This document shows positions 28,338 to 37,745 of a stretch of 64,000 bases of DNA, piece after piece. The position numbers were made by a program, and so were the translations under genes. The stretch covers positions 1 to 64,000 of the forward strand of contig JAVBMA010000006.1 in NCBI GenBank assembly GCA_031553005.1, in the 5' to 3' direction. Positions within the stretch are counted from its first letter, which is position 1. Each line of letters begins with the position of its first letter. Under the pieces are notes generated by a model. It saw nothing but the letters and a program-made list of their open reading frames with translations. It was not told the origin of the DNA and did no database searches. The stretch is from RGIG9379 sp031553005. Lineage in GTDB: Bacteria > Bacteroidota > Bacteroidia > Bacteroidales > Paludibacteraceae.

Positions 28338-28418
28338 CAGATAATCAGATGTTCAGAGTGAAAGATATTCAGAACGTTTTTTTGTAAAAATCTAATTATC
28401 TGAACATCGGAATATCTG
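28338..28418. repeat. Imperfect inverted repeat between adaptor and pump genes
   Basis: CAGATAATCAGATGTTCAGA (28338–28357) pairs with TCTGAACATCGGAATATCTG (28399–28418) at about 18 of 20 positions, with a T7 tract in the loop. It could modulate expression of the pump gene relative to the adaptor. Confidence 0.55.
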
Positions 28419-28453
28419 AAAATCTTACAAACAATAATTAACACGAAATAAAT

Positions 28454-31400
28454 ATGAGTTTATACGAAGGCGCAGTAAAACGGCCTATTATGACCACTCT
28501 CTGCTTTATTGCGGTAGTGATATTAGGATTGTACTCATTCCAGCAATTATCTATCGACCTGTATCCGGATATTGAAACGAATACGATCATGGTAATGACC
28601 TCTTATCCTGGAGCAAGTGCCGAAGATATTGAAAATAACGTTACTCGTCCGTTGGAAAACGTACTTAACACAGTAAGTAACTTAAAACATATTACTTCCA
28701 GATCAAGCGAAAATATTTCGCTCATTACACTGGAGTTTGAATATGGAAATGACATAGACGTGATTACAAATGATGTCCGAGATAAATTGGACTTGGCCAA
28801 ATCGTCTATGCCTGACGAATCCCAAACGCCAATCATTTTTAAATTCAGCACCGACATGATTCCTATCGTTTTGCTTTCAGTTCAGGCAAACGAAAGCATG
28901 CCGGCATTATACAAAATTTTGGACGATAACGTAGCCAATCCGTTAGCACGTATCAACGGAGTGGGAAGTGTCTCTATTTCAGGAGCGCCCAAACGTGAAA
29001 TCCATGTGTATGTAGACCCGGTTCGCCTGGAAGCATATAATTTATCGATAGAAAGAATAGCATCCATTATCGGAGCCGAAAATGCGAATATCCCGGGAGG
29101 AACATTCGATATCGGTTCGGAAACCTATCCGTTGCGCGTGGAAGCCGAATTTACCGATCCGCTGGATATGGCAAAAATAGTTGTCGGTTCTTCCAATGGT
29201 GCCAATATTTACCTGAGCGACGTGGCGCGCATTGATGACTCGGTGGAAGAACGTACTCAGGAAACCTACAATAATGGAGTTCGTGGAGCTATGATCGTAG
29301 TTCAGAAGCAATCGGGAGGAAACTCTGTGGATATTTCCGAAAAAGTACTCGAAGCTCTTCCTAAACTGCAAAAAACATTGCCGGAAGATGTTAAACTGGG
29401 GGTAATCGTAAATACATCGGAAAATATCCGAAATACGATCAACAGTTTGGCCGATACGATACGCGATGCATTGATTTTCGTTTCGTTGGTAGTGTTCCTT
29501 TTCTTAGGACGTTGGAGAGCTACAGTGATCATTTTGATTACTATTCCATTGTCACTCGTCGGGTCATTTATTTACCTTGCTGTAACCGGAGGGTCGCTGA
29601 ATATTATTTCTCTCTCGTCGCTTACTATTGCTATCGGTATGGTGGTGGACGACGCGATTGTGGTGCTTGAGAACGTTACTACGCATATTGAACGGGGAAG
29701 TGATCCTAAACAGGCGGCTATCCACGGAACAAATGAGGTCGCTGTCTCCGTAATTGCGGCGACTCTAACGTTGATCGCCGTGTTCTTCCCATTGACAATG
29801 GTAACCGGTATGACCGGAGTCTTGTTTAAACAATTGGGTTGGATGGTTACGATCATCATGATTATATCTATTATTTGTGCTCTTACGCTTACTCCGATGC
29901 TTTGTTCTCAATTGCTTCGTCTGCAACGTACACAAAGTAAGGCGTTTACTCTTTTTTATACTCCGGTACAAAAAGCGCTGGATAAATTTGATGTAGGATA
30001 TGCCTGGTTGTTAAACTGGGCAGTACGCCACCGGACAATCATTATTTGTTCCTGTATAGCTTTTTTTGCATTCACTCTGTTTTTGTTTCGATTTATCAGC
30101 ACCGAGTTTTTTCCAACACAAGATAACTCTCGTATAGGGGTTACATTGGAGCTTCCTATCGGCACTCGTACGGAAATTAGTAAGGATGTGGCCGACCGGA
30201 TAGAAAAAGAGTGGGTAAGAAAATATCCGGAAATAATGATTATCAACTATTCCGTAGGGCAAGCCAGCAGTGATAATACATGGGCTGCGTTAAGCGATAA
30301 TGGTTCTCACATTATAAAATATAATATCAGGTTGGAAAATCCGGAATACAGGGATAAAACCCTGGCTGAAATCTGTGATTTGATGCGTGAAGACCTGAAG
30401 GCCTATCCCGAACTGAAAAAATACCTTGTCAATCTTGGTGGAGGTATGGGAGGAATGGGTGGACAATCAACCATTGACTTCGAAATTGTCGGGTACGATT
30501 TTGACAAAACGGATAAAGTTGCAAACGAATTGAAGGAACTATTATCGAAGATAAAAGGATGTTCGGAGGTACGTATACAACGATCCGATTACCAACCTGA
30601 ATACCAAGTTGATTTTGACAGAGAAAAACTGGCTTTGCACGGACTTAACTCTTCGACTGCTGCTACTTATCTGAGAAACCGTATTAATGGAGCTACAGCG
30701 TCTAAATATCGTGAAGATGGAGACGAATACGATATTAAAGTAATGTATGCACCTGAAAAACGCCAGTCTATTGAAGACCTTGAAAACATCCTGATTTACA
30801 ATTCGCAAGGACAAGGAATTCGCGTGAAAGACTTAGGAAAAGTGGTTGAACGGTTTACTCCTCCGACTATCGACCGTAAGGACCGCGAACGATTGAATAC
30901 GGTAACCTCCGTAATCTCGGGAGCAGCTCTCGGCGATGTTGTTAATGAGGCAAAAGCCCAAATTGAAAAGATGGATCTTCCGACCGGAATTTCCATACAA
31001 CTTTCCGGTACGTATGAAGACCAACAGGATTCGTTTAAGGACTTAGGAACACTGGCACTACTGATCATAGTATTGGTATTTATTGTAATGGCGGCACAAT
31101 TCGAATCGTTGACATATCCGTTTATCATTATGTTCTCGCTCCCGTTTGCAATTTCGGGTGTTATTCTGGCATTGCTGTTTACAGGGCAAACATTGAATGT
31201 GATGTCCATGATCGGGGCGATTATGTTGATTGGTATTGTGGTAAAAAACGGTATTGTGTTGATCGACTATATATCGTTGAATCGGGAGCGTGGAATGGCT
31301 GTTATCAATTCCGTTGTATCAGGAGGTAAATCACGTCTGCGTCCGGTTGTAATGACCTCCCTCACTACAATCCTCGGTATGTTACCAATGGCAATCGGAG

Positions 31401-31573
31401 GCGGAGAGGGCTCGGAAATGTGGAAACCAATGGGTATCACGGTTATTGGAGGTTTGACAGTATCTACTATCCTTACTCTGATACTGATTCCTGTTCTTTA
31501 TTGCGTATTTGCCGGAACAGGTATTAAACGCCAACGCAAAAAAGCAAAAGAACTGGATGCCATAATTGAATAA
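28454..31573 (+). CDS. RND efflux pump permease (HAE1/AcrB family)
   Basis: This is the proton-driven inner-membrane pump of the tripartite system. The 1039-residue product has twelve predicted membrane helices in the RND order, with the first at residues 10–30, a cluster from about 340 to 540, and a last cluster from about 860 to 1020. The proton-relay Asp pair is visible in IGMVVDDAIVVLEN near residue 400, and a Lys in GIVVKNGIVLIDY near residue 930. The periplasmic loops have the porter-domain repeats SYPGASAEDIENNVTRPLE and INGVGSVSISGAPKREI. It follows the adaptor after 126 bases. Likely substrates (drugs, bile acids, fatty acids) cannot be told from sequence. Confidence 0.96.
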   Translation: MSLYEGAVKRPIMTTLCFIAVVILGLYSFQQLSIDLYPDIETNTIMVMTSYPGASAEDIENNVTRPLENVLNTVSNLKHITSRSSENISLITLEFEYGNDIDVITNDVRDKLDLAKSSMPDESQTPIIFKFSTDMIPIVLLSVQANESMPALYKILDDNVANPLARINGVGSVSISGAPKREIHVYVDPVRLEAYNLSIERIASIIGAENANIPGGTFDIGSETYPLRVEAEFTDPLDMAKIVVGSSNGANIYLSDVARIDDSVEERTQETYNNGVRGAMIVVQKQSGGNSVDISEKVLEALPKLQKTLPEDVKLGVIVNTSENIRNTINSLADTIRDALIFVSLVVFLFLGRWRATVIILITIPLSLVGSFIYLAVTGGSLNIISLSSLTIAIGMVVDDAIVVLENVTTHIERGSDPKQAAIHGTNEVAVSVIAATLTLIAVFFPLTMVTGMTGVLFKQLGWMVTIIMIISIICALTLTPMLCSQLLRLQRTQSKAFTLFYTPVQKALDKFDVGYAWLLNWAVRHRTIIICSCIAFFAFTLFLFRFISTEFFPTQDNSRIGVTLELPIGTRTEISKDVADRIEKEWVRKYPEIMIINYSVGQASSDNTWAALSDNGSHIIKYNIRLENPEYRDKTLAEICDLMREDLKAYPELKKYLVNLGGGMGGMGGQSTIDFEIVGYDFDKTDKVANELKELLSKIKGCSEVRIQRSDYQPEYQVDFDREKLALHGLNSSTAATYLRNRINGATASKYREDGDEYDIKVMYAPEKRQSIEDLENILIYNSQGQGIRVKDLGKVVERFTPPTIDRKDRERLNTVTSVISGAALGDVVNEAKAQIEKMDLPTGISIQLSGTYEDQQDSFKDLGTLALLIIVLVFIVMAAQFESLTYPFIIMFSLPFAISGVILALLFTGQTLNVMSMIGAIMLIGIVVKNGIVLIDYISLNRERGMAVINSVVSGGKSRLRPVVMTSLTTILGMLPMAIGGGEGSEMWKPMGITVIGGLTVSTILTLILIPVLYCVFAGTGIKRQRKKAKELDAIIE

Positions 31574-31670
31574 AATAATAGGCTGTAAATTGATAGTGAA
31601 AAGCAGTTCACTGTCAATTTACAACCTGAAAACATTCAAATTGTATATATATATCAAAAAATGAAAAACA

Positions 31671-31707
31671 TTTCATTTTCAATTTTTACCTTTCAACTTT
31701 CAACTTA
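31671..31707 (+). repeat. CCTTTCAA-type intergenic repeat, copy 6
   Basis: TTTTTACCTTTCAACTTTCAAC ends six bases before the PG0541-type start codon, in the gene-upstream orientation. Confidence 0.6.
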
Positions 31708-31712
31708 TTAAA

Positions 31713-32006
31713 ATGAAGTCAATATTAATAACATTCGATCAAGCCTATTACGAACGCATTATTGCCATATTGGAAAGGCAAAACTGCCGTGGCTTTTCTT
31801 ATATAGAACAAGTACAGGGACGCGGTTCTAAAACAGGCGAACCTCATTATGGAAGCCATGCCTGGCCTTCTATGTGCTCAGCCATTATATCAGTAGTTGA
31901 AGACGATAAAGTAGATCCTTTGTTGGAAATGTTTCACAAACTGGATCAGGCAACCGAAAAACTCGGATTACGCGCATTTGTTTGGAATATCGAAAAGACG
32001 ATATAA
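31713..32006 (+). CDS. PG0541-like transporter-associated protein
   Basis: A 97-residue protein with a PII-like ferredoxin fold pattern (SILITFDQAYYERIIAILER, then SAIISVVEDDKVDPLLEMFHKLD). Small proteins of this type, named after P. gingivalis PG0541, sit directly downstream of RND pump genes in Bacteroidales, as here. A metal- or nucleotide-sensing regulator of the pump is a guess. The conserved CRGFSYIEQVQGRG loop is where PII proteins bind effectors. It is the last gene of the efflux locus and is followed by a terminator. Confidence 0.8.
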   Translation: MKSILITFDQAYYERIIAILERQNCRGFSYIEQVQGRGSKTGEPHYGSHAWPSMCSAIISVVEDDKVDPLLEMFHKLDQATEKLGLRAFVWNIEKTI

Positions 32007-32048
32007 CAACAAGCTAGCTTTTCTCTAAAAAAATTTTACTTCTTTTTA

Positions 32049-32084
32049 AATCAGAGTCTGAATATATGGCTCTGATTTTTTTTA
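32049..32084 (+). terminator. Terminator of the efflux operon
   Basis: AATCAGAG and CTCTGATT form a stem around a loop of about 16 bases, followed by a run of T. It lies 43 bases after the PG0541-type stop and marks the left border of the cassette array. Confidence 0.8.
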
Positions 32085-32095
32085 TAATGATGCAA

Positions 32096-32147
32096 AAACC
32101 AAAATTACTGATTTTAGCTCGTTTACAGGCAGGGCGCCAGTTCGGAC
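32096..32147 (-). repeat. attC-like site S1 (decayed half site)
   Basis: AAATTACTGATTTTAGCTCG…GGCAGGGCGCCAGTTCGGAC aligns with the right half of the other sites (…CAATTTCAGCCCGCTTG…GCAGGACGCAAGTTAGG), but the left half is missing. It lies 11 bases after the stop of the nuclease-like gene and closes the last cassette. Confidence 0.6.
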
Positions 32148-32157
32148 TTCGTACTTT

Positions 32158-33345
32158 TCAATTATTTTCATCTAATCTGTTAATTTCGTCTAATGTTTCA
32201 GCAATAATTTCTATCCATTTTTTTTGTATGTTTAAATACTCAATAATGCTGATATATTTCCCCTCTCTTTTTATACACCAATTCCATTCTTTGTAACTGT
32301 CATCAAACTTTCCATTAACCGCTTTTGCTAACTTTTGCAAGTAATCTACACCTATTTTTTTACTTCCAAGTTCTTCCGTTTTATTGACAATTCCGTAAAA
32401 CCAAACTTCTCCTGTCTCTTGAATTGAGGCAAAATTAAGAGTATCGTCTCCGGATTTCAGGTTAAGCGAGAGCCTTTTGCCTCGTCCCAACTTGGTAATC
32501 ACATTTAATTTTGACGATAAAGTCTCAATAAAATCCTTTAGTTTGTTGATATTAATCACTCCAATAGCATTCTGCAATCGCTCGAAAAATATTGTTTCTG
32601 AAATGGTTTGACTTACTTCTTTTCTTTGCTCAATTTGTATGTTTTCTTCGGTTACTTTATCTGAAATTCGGTAAATTATTCTTTCAATTTCTTTTGTTTT
32701 TGCTAAAATTCTTGGTGTTACAATAATTTCATCTTCCGATGGATTTTTGAAAATAGGAAGTTCAATCAGTGCCAAAGTGAAACTGAGATTTCCATTTCTA
32801 TGTATATAATTGGCTAATTCTTCCATGTTTTCACGGATTCCATCTCCAATAATTGCTAAAAGAAATCTACCTTTTCTTAAATTATTTTGAACACCATCCA
32901 CAAATTTCGATTCTTCAATGTCGGGATAATACTTTTGGACGACGTTAAACAAACTATTTTCGATACATTTTGCTGATTTTAAACATTCTGTTTCAAATTT
33001 GGAATAATCCCACTTTGCCAAATCTTTTGCGTAATCTAAAATTTGTCCGACAGCTTTTCTGCGAGCTTCGGGATTTCGCCACAATTTACATTCACCGATT
33101 GTGATAAGACCATATTCATTGATATAAATTAAATCAGCATTTCCCGATTCTGTTGTTAATTCTCTGCAAATCGGTATCATGCCGCCAAATATTGGTTCTA
33201 TTTCTTCCACAGGCAAAAGAGTTGGATTATTAAAACACAATTGTTGAATCCAATCTTCATTATATGAGGCCGAATTTAACGACACTCTTTCAAGTGTTTG
33301 CGCTTTCCTATTTTTGATAATTATCGGTGTCGAATGTTGTTTCAT
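32158..33345 (-). CDS. PD-(D/E)XK nuclease-like protein (cassette 7)
   Basis: The 395-residue product has a restriction-endonuclease-like core near its N-terminus: Glu66, Asp71 in GNADLIYI, and Glu85-x-Lys87 in ITIGECKLW, the D-X13-ExK spacing of the PD-(D/E)XK fold, followed by helix PEARRKAVGQILDYAKDL. The rest is a mixed helical/strand region with no recognised helicase or methylase domain. A DNA-cleaving defence role is plausible but inferred. It is the only gene of the most distal cassette; its own terminal site is decayed. It is more A/T-rich than the core genes around it. Confidence 0.75.
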   Translation of the reverse strand: MKQHSTPIIIKNRKAQTLERVSLNSASYNEDWIQQLCFNNPTLLPVEEIEPIFGGMIPICRELTTESGNADLIYINEYGLITIGECKLWRNPEARRKAVGQILDYAKDLAKWDYSKFETECLKSAKCIENSLFNVVQKYYPDIEESKFVDGVQNNLRKGRFLLAIIGDGIRENMEELANYIHRNGNLSFTLALIELPIFKNPSEDEIIVTPRILAKTKEIERIIYRISDKVTEENIQIEQRKEVSQTISETIFFERLQNAIGVININKLKDFIETLSSKLNVITKLGRGKRLSLNLKSGDDTLNFASIQETGEVWFYGIVNKTEELGSKKIGVDYLQKLAKAVNGKFDDSYKEWNWCIKREGKYISIIEYLNIQKKWIEIIAETLDEINRLDENN

Positions 33346-33394
33346 TATCTATGTATTCATTAATATTCTTTGTCTGATTCGTTTTTTTAGCATG

Positions 33395-33532
33395 AGCCCT
33401 AACGTTTCGGCGGGTTCTTGCGAGCAGGCTTGCGGACGACTTCTCTATCCCACGAGACAAAAGCCGAAGCGGGTGACGAAAGTTTCAAATTACGTTTTCA
33501 CCTCGCCTGAAAGCAGGCCGCAAGTTAGCTGC
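33395..33532 (-). repeat. attC-like site S2
   Basis: Read in gene orientation it begins GCAGCTAACTTGCGG and ends at GTTAGGGCT. The arms CTTGCGGCCTGCTTTCAGG and its counterpart near 33410–33432 form an imperfect stem around a conserved centre (CACGAGACAAAAGCCGAAGC). It lies 35 bases after the stop of the small gene at 33567. Confidence 0.85.
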
Positions 33533-33566
33533 TGGTACTTTTTATCATTTTTTCTTCATTTTATAT

Positions 33567-33971
33567 TTATTTAATATTTTGTTTAACATGAGATGGGATG
33601 CGGCGATACCCAAATCTATAACCGATTTTGATACTTGACGTAACCGAAGAATCAATCACATCAATTTCTGCCGATACAACCATATGATTTATTTTACCGA
33701 CAATTTCGCCTTTCCATTCCCAGAAATTTGTCCAATATACAGATTTGAATCCTATTCCAAGAGATGCCCAATGATGAAAACAACGTACATTTATTCCTGT
33801 TCCAATTCCCAATATATATCCTGCTTGAGTAGTTTGTAAAAAATCAGACTTCTTAATATCAGATACGCCACAACCTAAATACAAAGTTGTATAATTTGGA
33901 AAAATTTGGGGACGTGAAAAATTTATCTTACTTTCAATGATATAGTTTCTAAACAGAAGTTCGTTATTCAA
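33567..33971 (-). CDS. Hypothetical protein with strand-rich C-terminus (cassette 6)
   Basis: A 134-residue product without a signal peptide. It shows alternating aromatic/hydrophobic stretches (YTTLYLGCG, AGYILGIGTGINV, HWASLGIGFKSVYWT) and a Ser/Val-rich DVIDSSVTSSIKIGYRFGYR. The pattern resembles part of a small beta-barrel, but the N-terminus lacks an export signal, so it could be a fragment. It overlaps the AbiEii-like gene by eight bases and is the last gene of the cassette, so it is probably translated from the same message. I do not recognise a family. Confidence 0.6.
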   Translation of the reverse strand: MNNELLFRNYIIESKINFSRPQIFPNYTTLYLGCGVSDIKKSDFLQTTQAGYILGIGTGINVRCFHHWASLGIGFKSVYWTNFWEWKGEIVGKINHMVVSAEIDVIDSSVTSSIKIGYRFGYRRIPSHVKQNIK

Positions 33972-34992
33972 TTCGTTTTAATTCCTCATTCAATCGCGTT
34001 ATTTTTTCAATCAATTCATCGAAAGGCAATGATTTACCATAAATCATCGTTTGCATTTTATTATAATCGTCTTCCCATTTTGCAATTACGCTTTCGGGCG
34101 GTACAATGCTGAGCGTTTTCGGCGAAAGTGTGTCATAATCAAAATCTCTCATTGCGATAAACATACGGCGGTGCGCAACTATGGATTGAAATAAATCTTT
34201 GTCGTTTAATGCGTTTTCAGCAATAGATGTGCCTGCCATTTTCACCAAATCGTATAAATGCCGGCTCATCCTTTCTACTCGCACTTGTTCGCTTGGTTTG
34301 GAAAATTCCTCGTGCAACAAACAAACTTTTTCCAAAAATGTACGTTCAGGAACAACGGCATTGATTTCAAATGATTTTTCAACAAAAGTTGCCTGTGGAA
34401 AATGTTTGTCGATAAACGATTGTATTTCGACTTTTTTCAATGGTTCTTTCATTGAACGACCGCCAATTTCCAATACAACGGTATTTTTAATATATAGACT
34501 TGCACTGAAAACAGATTTGTATTCTACAAATACCTTTTCTGGGTCAATGGTTGTTTCATGTGTGATATCTACTTTTACAGAAAACAAGTCAGCAGGAATA
34601 TTGTCGGCTTTCATTTGATTAGCCAAATCAAATTGTAAATCAGTGCGGACAAATTTACAAACTGATTTTCTCAAATTCTTACTGATTTGTTTAACAGTAA
34701 AAGTATCTCCGAGAAATCCGAAAAATTCACGATTTATAGCAATGTCTACATCTTCCGAAAATCGCTCTATCAAATACCAACATTTGCTTAGCGAAGTTCC
34801 CCCTTTGAAAGATAAATTTTCGGCATAAGGCAAAGCGAACAACGCACGCAAAACAGCTGTAACCCACAAGTCTTTTTCGATAATGACTTGAGGAAGTTTT
34901 GTTTCCTCACTCATCTGATTGATTAGTTCAATCCTCTCGTTTTCGGGTAATTGTAGGAAACTCATAATGTTAAAAGTATTTTGCGAATCCAA
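33964..34992 (-). CDS. AbiEii/AbiGii-type nucleotidyltransferase toxin
   Basis: AbiEii toxins are nucleotidyltransferases of type IV toxin–antitoxin systems that block phage growth. The 342-residue product has the core FKGGTSLSKCWYLIERFSEDVDIAI near residue 60, with the GGTSLSK and EDVD(I/L) catalytic Asp pair; downstream Lys and Asp residues are expected in the C-terminal part. It overlaps the antitoxin-like gene by 31 bases, in the same order as AbiE systems. The DNA is A/T-rich like the rest of the array. The exact nucleotide target is not visible. Confidence 0.88.
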   Translation of the reverse strand: MDSQNTFNIMSFLQLPENERIELINQMSEETKLPQVIIEKDLWVTAVLRALFALPYAENLSFKGGTSLSKCWYLIERFSEDVDIAINREFFGFLGDTFTVKQISKNLRKSVCKFVRTDLQFDLANQMKADNIPADLFSVKVDITHETTIDPEKVFVEYKSVFSASLYIKNTVVLEIGGRSMKEPLKKVEIQSFIDKHFPQATFVEKSFEINAVVPERTFLEKVCLLHEEFSKPSEQVRVERMSRHLYDLVKMAGTSIAENALNDKDLFQSIVAHRRMFIAMRDFDYDTLSPKTLSIVPPESVIAKWEDDYNKMQTMIYGKSLPFDELIEKITRLNEELKRIE

Positions 34993-35612
34993 ACAGGTAT
35001 CAATTTTATGTCCGTTTCAAATTCTTGTTTTGTGATATGTAAAAAATGTTCTTTGATAATGGCAAGTTGTTCCTTTGTTATGTTATTCTCGCCGATTTCT
35101 CGCAATGCCGAAACGATAAGCATTAAGTATTCGGATTTATATGCCAATCGCTTCACTTCGGAAGTGTGCTTGAATAAAATGCCTTTTCCCTCGCCAATTT
35201 GTATCTTCCTCGCTGTTCCGTCCGTTAAATAAACAATATTTGCAGGAACTTGTGTTGATAAATTCAGCAAATTAAGTGCGTGTAAACCTGTGGGGACAAT
35301 ACGTGCTTTATCTCGTTTGGCAATGGCTTTGGCAATTTCGTCAAGCGTCGGTTTACCTGAAATTTTTACGCCGTATAACTTTTTTTCTTTTTTGGGATGC
35401 CAATAAATACCGTTAGCGAGTCGTACAAGTAAACCCGAATTTGTCAAGCGTTGTAACGCTTTTTTAATGGCTTCGGGTGTCCCCAAATCGGCGAAATCGT
35501 CAAGGAAAAGTATTTTTCCACGCTTGACTTTTTTTATTTTTAATTCTATTTGACTTATTGTTGTTTGCATATCTGTTTTTGTTGTCCCCGATTTATTATA
35601 TTTGGGGGACAA
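34962..35612 (-). CDS. AbiEi-like antitoxin (DUF6088 type)
   Basis: A 216-residue protein (202 from the second Met) that begins with a winged-helix-like N-terminal domain: GKILFLDDFADLGTPEAIKKALQRLTNSGLLVRLANGIYWHPK. The remainder has VPTGLHALNLLNLSTQVPANIVYLTDG, as in AbiEi/DUF6088 antitoxins. Such proteins repress their own operon and neutralise AbiEii, here encoded directly downstream with a 31-base overlap. The alternative start at 35570 (MQTTISQIELK) is equally possible. Confidence 0.85.
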   Translation of the reverse strand: MSPKYNKSGTTKTDMQTTISQIELKIKKVKRGKILFLDDFADLGTPEAIKKALQRLTNSGLLVRLANGIYWHPKKEKKLYGVKISGKPTLDEIAKAIAKRDKARIVPTGLHALNLLNLSTQVPANIVYLTDGTARKIQIGEGKGILFKHTSEVKRLAYKSEYLMLIVSALREIGENNITKEQLAIIKEHFLHITKQEFETDIKLIPVWIRKILLTL

Positions 35613-35699
35613 AATTGTGAATGCAAAAATATAATAATTTTAGAAATAAACAGAAAAGAATAAGAATATACATGCTGTCCACAGTATTGCATCTCGCTT

Positions 35700-35776
35700 G
35701 TGTCCAAAGTTCCTACAGCTGTTTGCGAGCGGGCTTGCGGACGACTTCACTATCCATCAGGACGAAAGTTGGGCGT
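35700..35776 (-). repeat. attC-like site S3 with internal deletion
   Basis: Only 77 bp. It keeps the outer ends (in gene orientation ACGCCCAAC first and TTTGGACAC last) and one full arm (GCGAGCGGGCTTGCGGACGA on the plus strand), but the conserved centre and the other arm are gone. Confidence 0.75.
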
Positions 35777-35801
35777 TCGGTATTTCTTTGTTTCTAAAAC
35801 A

Positions 35802-36731
35802 TTATTTATCAATTAATTCTGCTAGTTTATAATATTTCCAAGAATTGAACAAGTATAATTTCAATATTTCTTTATCAAGTTTTTTTACATATCTCCGAAT
35901 GCTGTCAGAGGCATTTAATACAGGTTTACCATAATTACCTTTTGATAATTCGTTCGTTAATTCGCGTCCAATTAAAGTTGTAATCTCATCATCATTAAAA
36001 CGTATATTTAATGAATCATTTTTTATTTTATCAATAAAATTATCTATGCGATGAATGGTTCTGATTGCGTTTTCTTTTGCAAAAGAAGATATTGTCGGAT
36101 TTGTTGGAAATAGTGTGTTTGCGATTAGTGAAAGGCTAAGTCCATTCATAGTAATGGTAGAATCTTGAATATTATATTCTTTTTGAGACAAATTATAAAA
36201 TATTTGTGCGTAGTCAATTCTGTTTTCTAATGTTTTTATTTTCTCCGTTAAAAAGTTATTGTTGAAATCTTTGCCACTAATCTCAATATATTGATTATAC
36301 TTATTTATAGCGAAATCAAATTTGTCTGCATTTTCATAATAAATCGCATTATCAATCAATTCTTTCTTTAAAGTAATATTCGTCGTTAATCCATTTTTAT
36401 AAAAGTAATATCGTGCTCTTGTTAAATTATATGAGTTAATGAAAGTTATGACAATGACCGAAGTAATCACAACAATCACAATACTCTTTGATATAATATT
36501 TGAAAACTTTAAAAGATAAAAATACCGTTTAAATAGCTGATGAATAGGTGTTTTTGGTTTTATGTGAAACAAAATTATTATGATTAAAAAAACAAATATT
36601 TCTATGCGTATCTTTTTTATAAAGTCAAATATGATTAAAAAATGTGTGCCCTCTAAAAGAGAAGGAGTTACATATGTACTTATTATAAGGAGACTGTTAA
36701 TTATCGCTAAAATCTCAGAAGTTCGTTTCAT
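35802..36731 (-). CDS. Membrane protein with TPR-like domain (cassette 5, third gene)
   Basis: The 309-residue product has three hydrophobic segments in its first 115 residues (ILAIINSLLIISTYV, IFVFLIIIILFHI and IVIVVITSVIVITFI). A soluble domain follows with helical heptads (YENADKFDFAINKYNQYIEIS, TEKIKTLENRIDYAQIFYNLS) that look like tetratricopeptide repeats. It is the last of three tightly packed genes, 12 bases after the second. No enzymatic motif is seen and no family is recognised. Confidence 0.65.
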   Translation of the reverse strand: MKRTSEILAIINSLLIISTYVTPSLLEGTHFLIIFDFIKKIRIEIFVFLIIIILFHIKPKTPIHQLFKRYFYLLKFSNIISKSIVIVVITSVIVITFINSYNLTRARYYFYKNGLTTNITLKKELIDNAIYYENADKFDFAINKYNQYIEISGKDFNNNFLTEKIKTLENRIDYAQIFYNLSQKEYNIQDSTITMNGLSLSLIANTLFPTNPTISSFAKENAIRTIHRIDNFIDKIKNDSLNIRFNDDEITTLIGRELTNELSKGNYGKPVLNASDSIRRYVKKLDKEILKLYLFNSWKYYKLAELIDK

Positions 36732-36743
36732 AATGTCTTAAAT

Positions 36744-37745
36744 TTAAAAGAAATACATTTGAATATCTAACTTAAAAGAAGGTAACACACATTCTTCTAA
36801 TATTTTATCTTTGTCAATAATATAAAGTTCTGTCAAGTATTGTATTTCTCTATTTTGCTCTAACCAAAAAATAACTCGTGCTTTCTGCAGTAAAGTTAAC
36901 TGATATAGTATGTGATTTTTTTTGCTAATCTCTAATAATATATCATATGCAATAATATAATCTTTTTCTTTAAAATGATAGATATAAAGTAAATAGTTGT
37001 AATAATCTTCTAATTTGTTGTCCAAATTTTCGGAAGAAATGTCTTTAAAGTTTTCATCATCAATTTGCAATATATAATCATTAATTGCACTATGAAAAAA
37101 ATCATAGTTTATTAAAACTTCTTTTGGGGAAGCCAAAAAAGCACAGACTAGATACATTTTACTAACTCTTTCATTTGTGTATACATCTCCATAATATAAG
37201 GGAGGAAAGCTTAGCATCGAAATACGATTAAACAATTGCTTAGATAGTGCTATCGCATTATCAATTTCATAATTATTGAATAACTCAATAATCGGGGTCA
37301 TATAATAATAATCTAAAAAATCCAAATATTCTGATTTGTCTAAATCTGTAAAAGTTCTCGAATTTATCCAACTTCTAACAACGTTATACTCTTCTTTATC
37401 GTAACCTTGTAGCTTTAAATCCATAAGTAAATTGTATAGACTTGCATATTTCTTATTGCCAATTATCTCATTCAAACGAGAATTATTTGATAAAACAAAT
37501 TGTGTGACTTCTGAATTATGTTCACCATTCAATTTATAATATTTATCTGACCATTTTTCTATTGTGCGTTTGTAATATAGATTATCAACTTTTATTTGAA
37601 CAGATTCAGGTATCCTATTAGTGCGTGTAGCGCTAATAACCTCTCTGTTTATATTTCTTGCTTGTTTTATTAAAAAAACAATAGTGAGATTTAACAGGAA
37701 GCTTGTTGCCAAAATAACAATTATAGCTTTATATATTCTGTCCAT
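36744..37745 (-). CDS. Membrane-anchored helical protein (cassette 5, second gene)
   Basis: The 333-residue product has one N-terminal membrane helix (IVILATSFLLNLTIVFLI, residues 9–26) and a long, mainly helical region rich in Tyr, Asn and Leu. YYNYLLYIYHFKEKDYIIAYDILLEIS resembles a TPR or similar solenoid. It overlaps the preceding 130-residue gene by 17 bases, which suggests coupled translation. Function is unknown; with its neighbours it may form a membrane complex. Confidence 0.65.
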   Translation of the reverse strand: MDRIYKAIIVILATSFLLNLTIVFLIKQARNINREVISATRTNRIPESVQIKVDNLYYKRTIEKWSDKYYKLNGEHNSEVTQFVLSNNSRLNEIIGNKKYASLYNLLMDLKLQGYDKEEYNVVRSWINSRTFTDLDKSEYLDFLDYYYMTPIIELFNNYEIDNAIALSKQLFNRISMLSFPPLYYGDVYTNERVSKMYLVCAFLASPKEVLINYDFFHSAINDYILQIDDENFKDISSENLDNKLEDYYNYLLYIYHFKEKDYIIAYDILLEISKKNHILYQLTLLQKARVIFWLEQNREIQYLTELYIIDKDKILEECVLPSFKLDIQMYFF

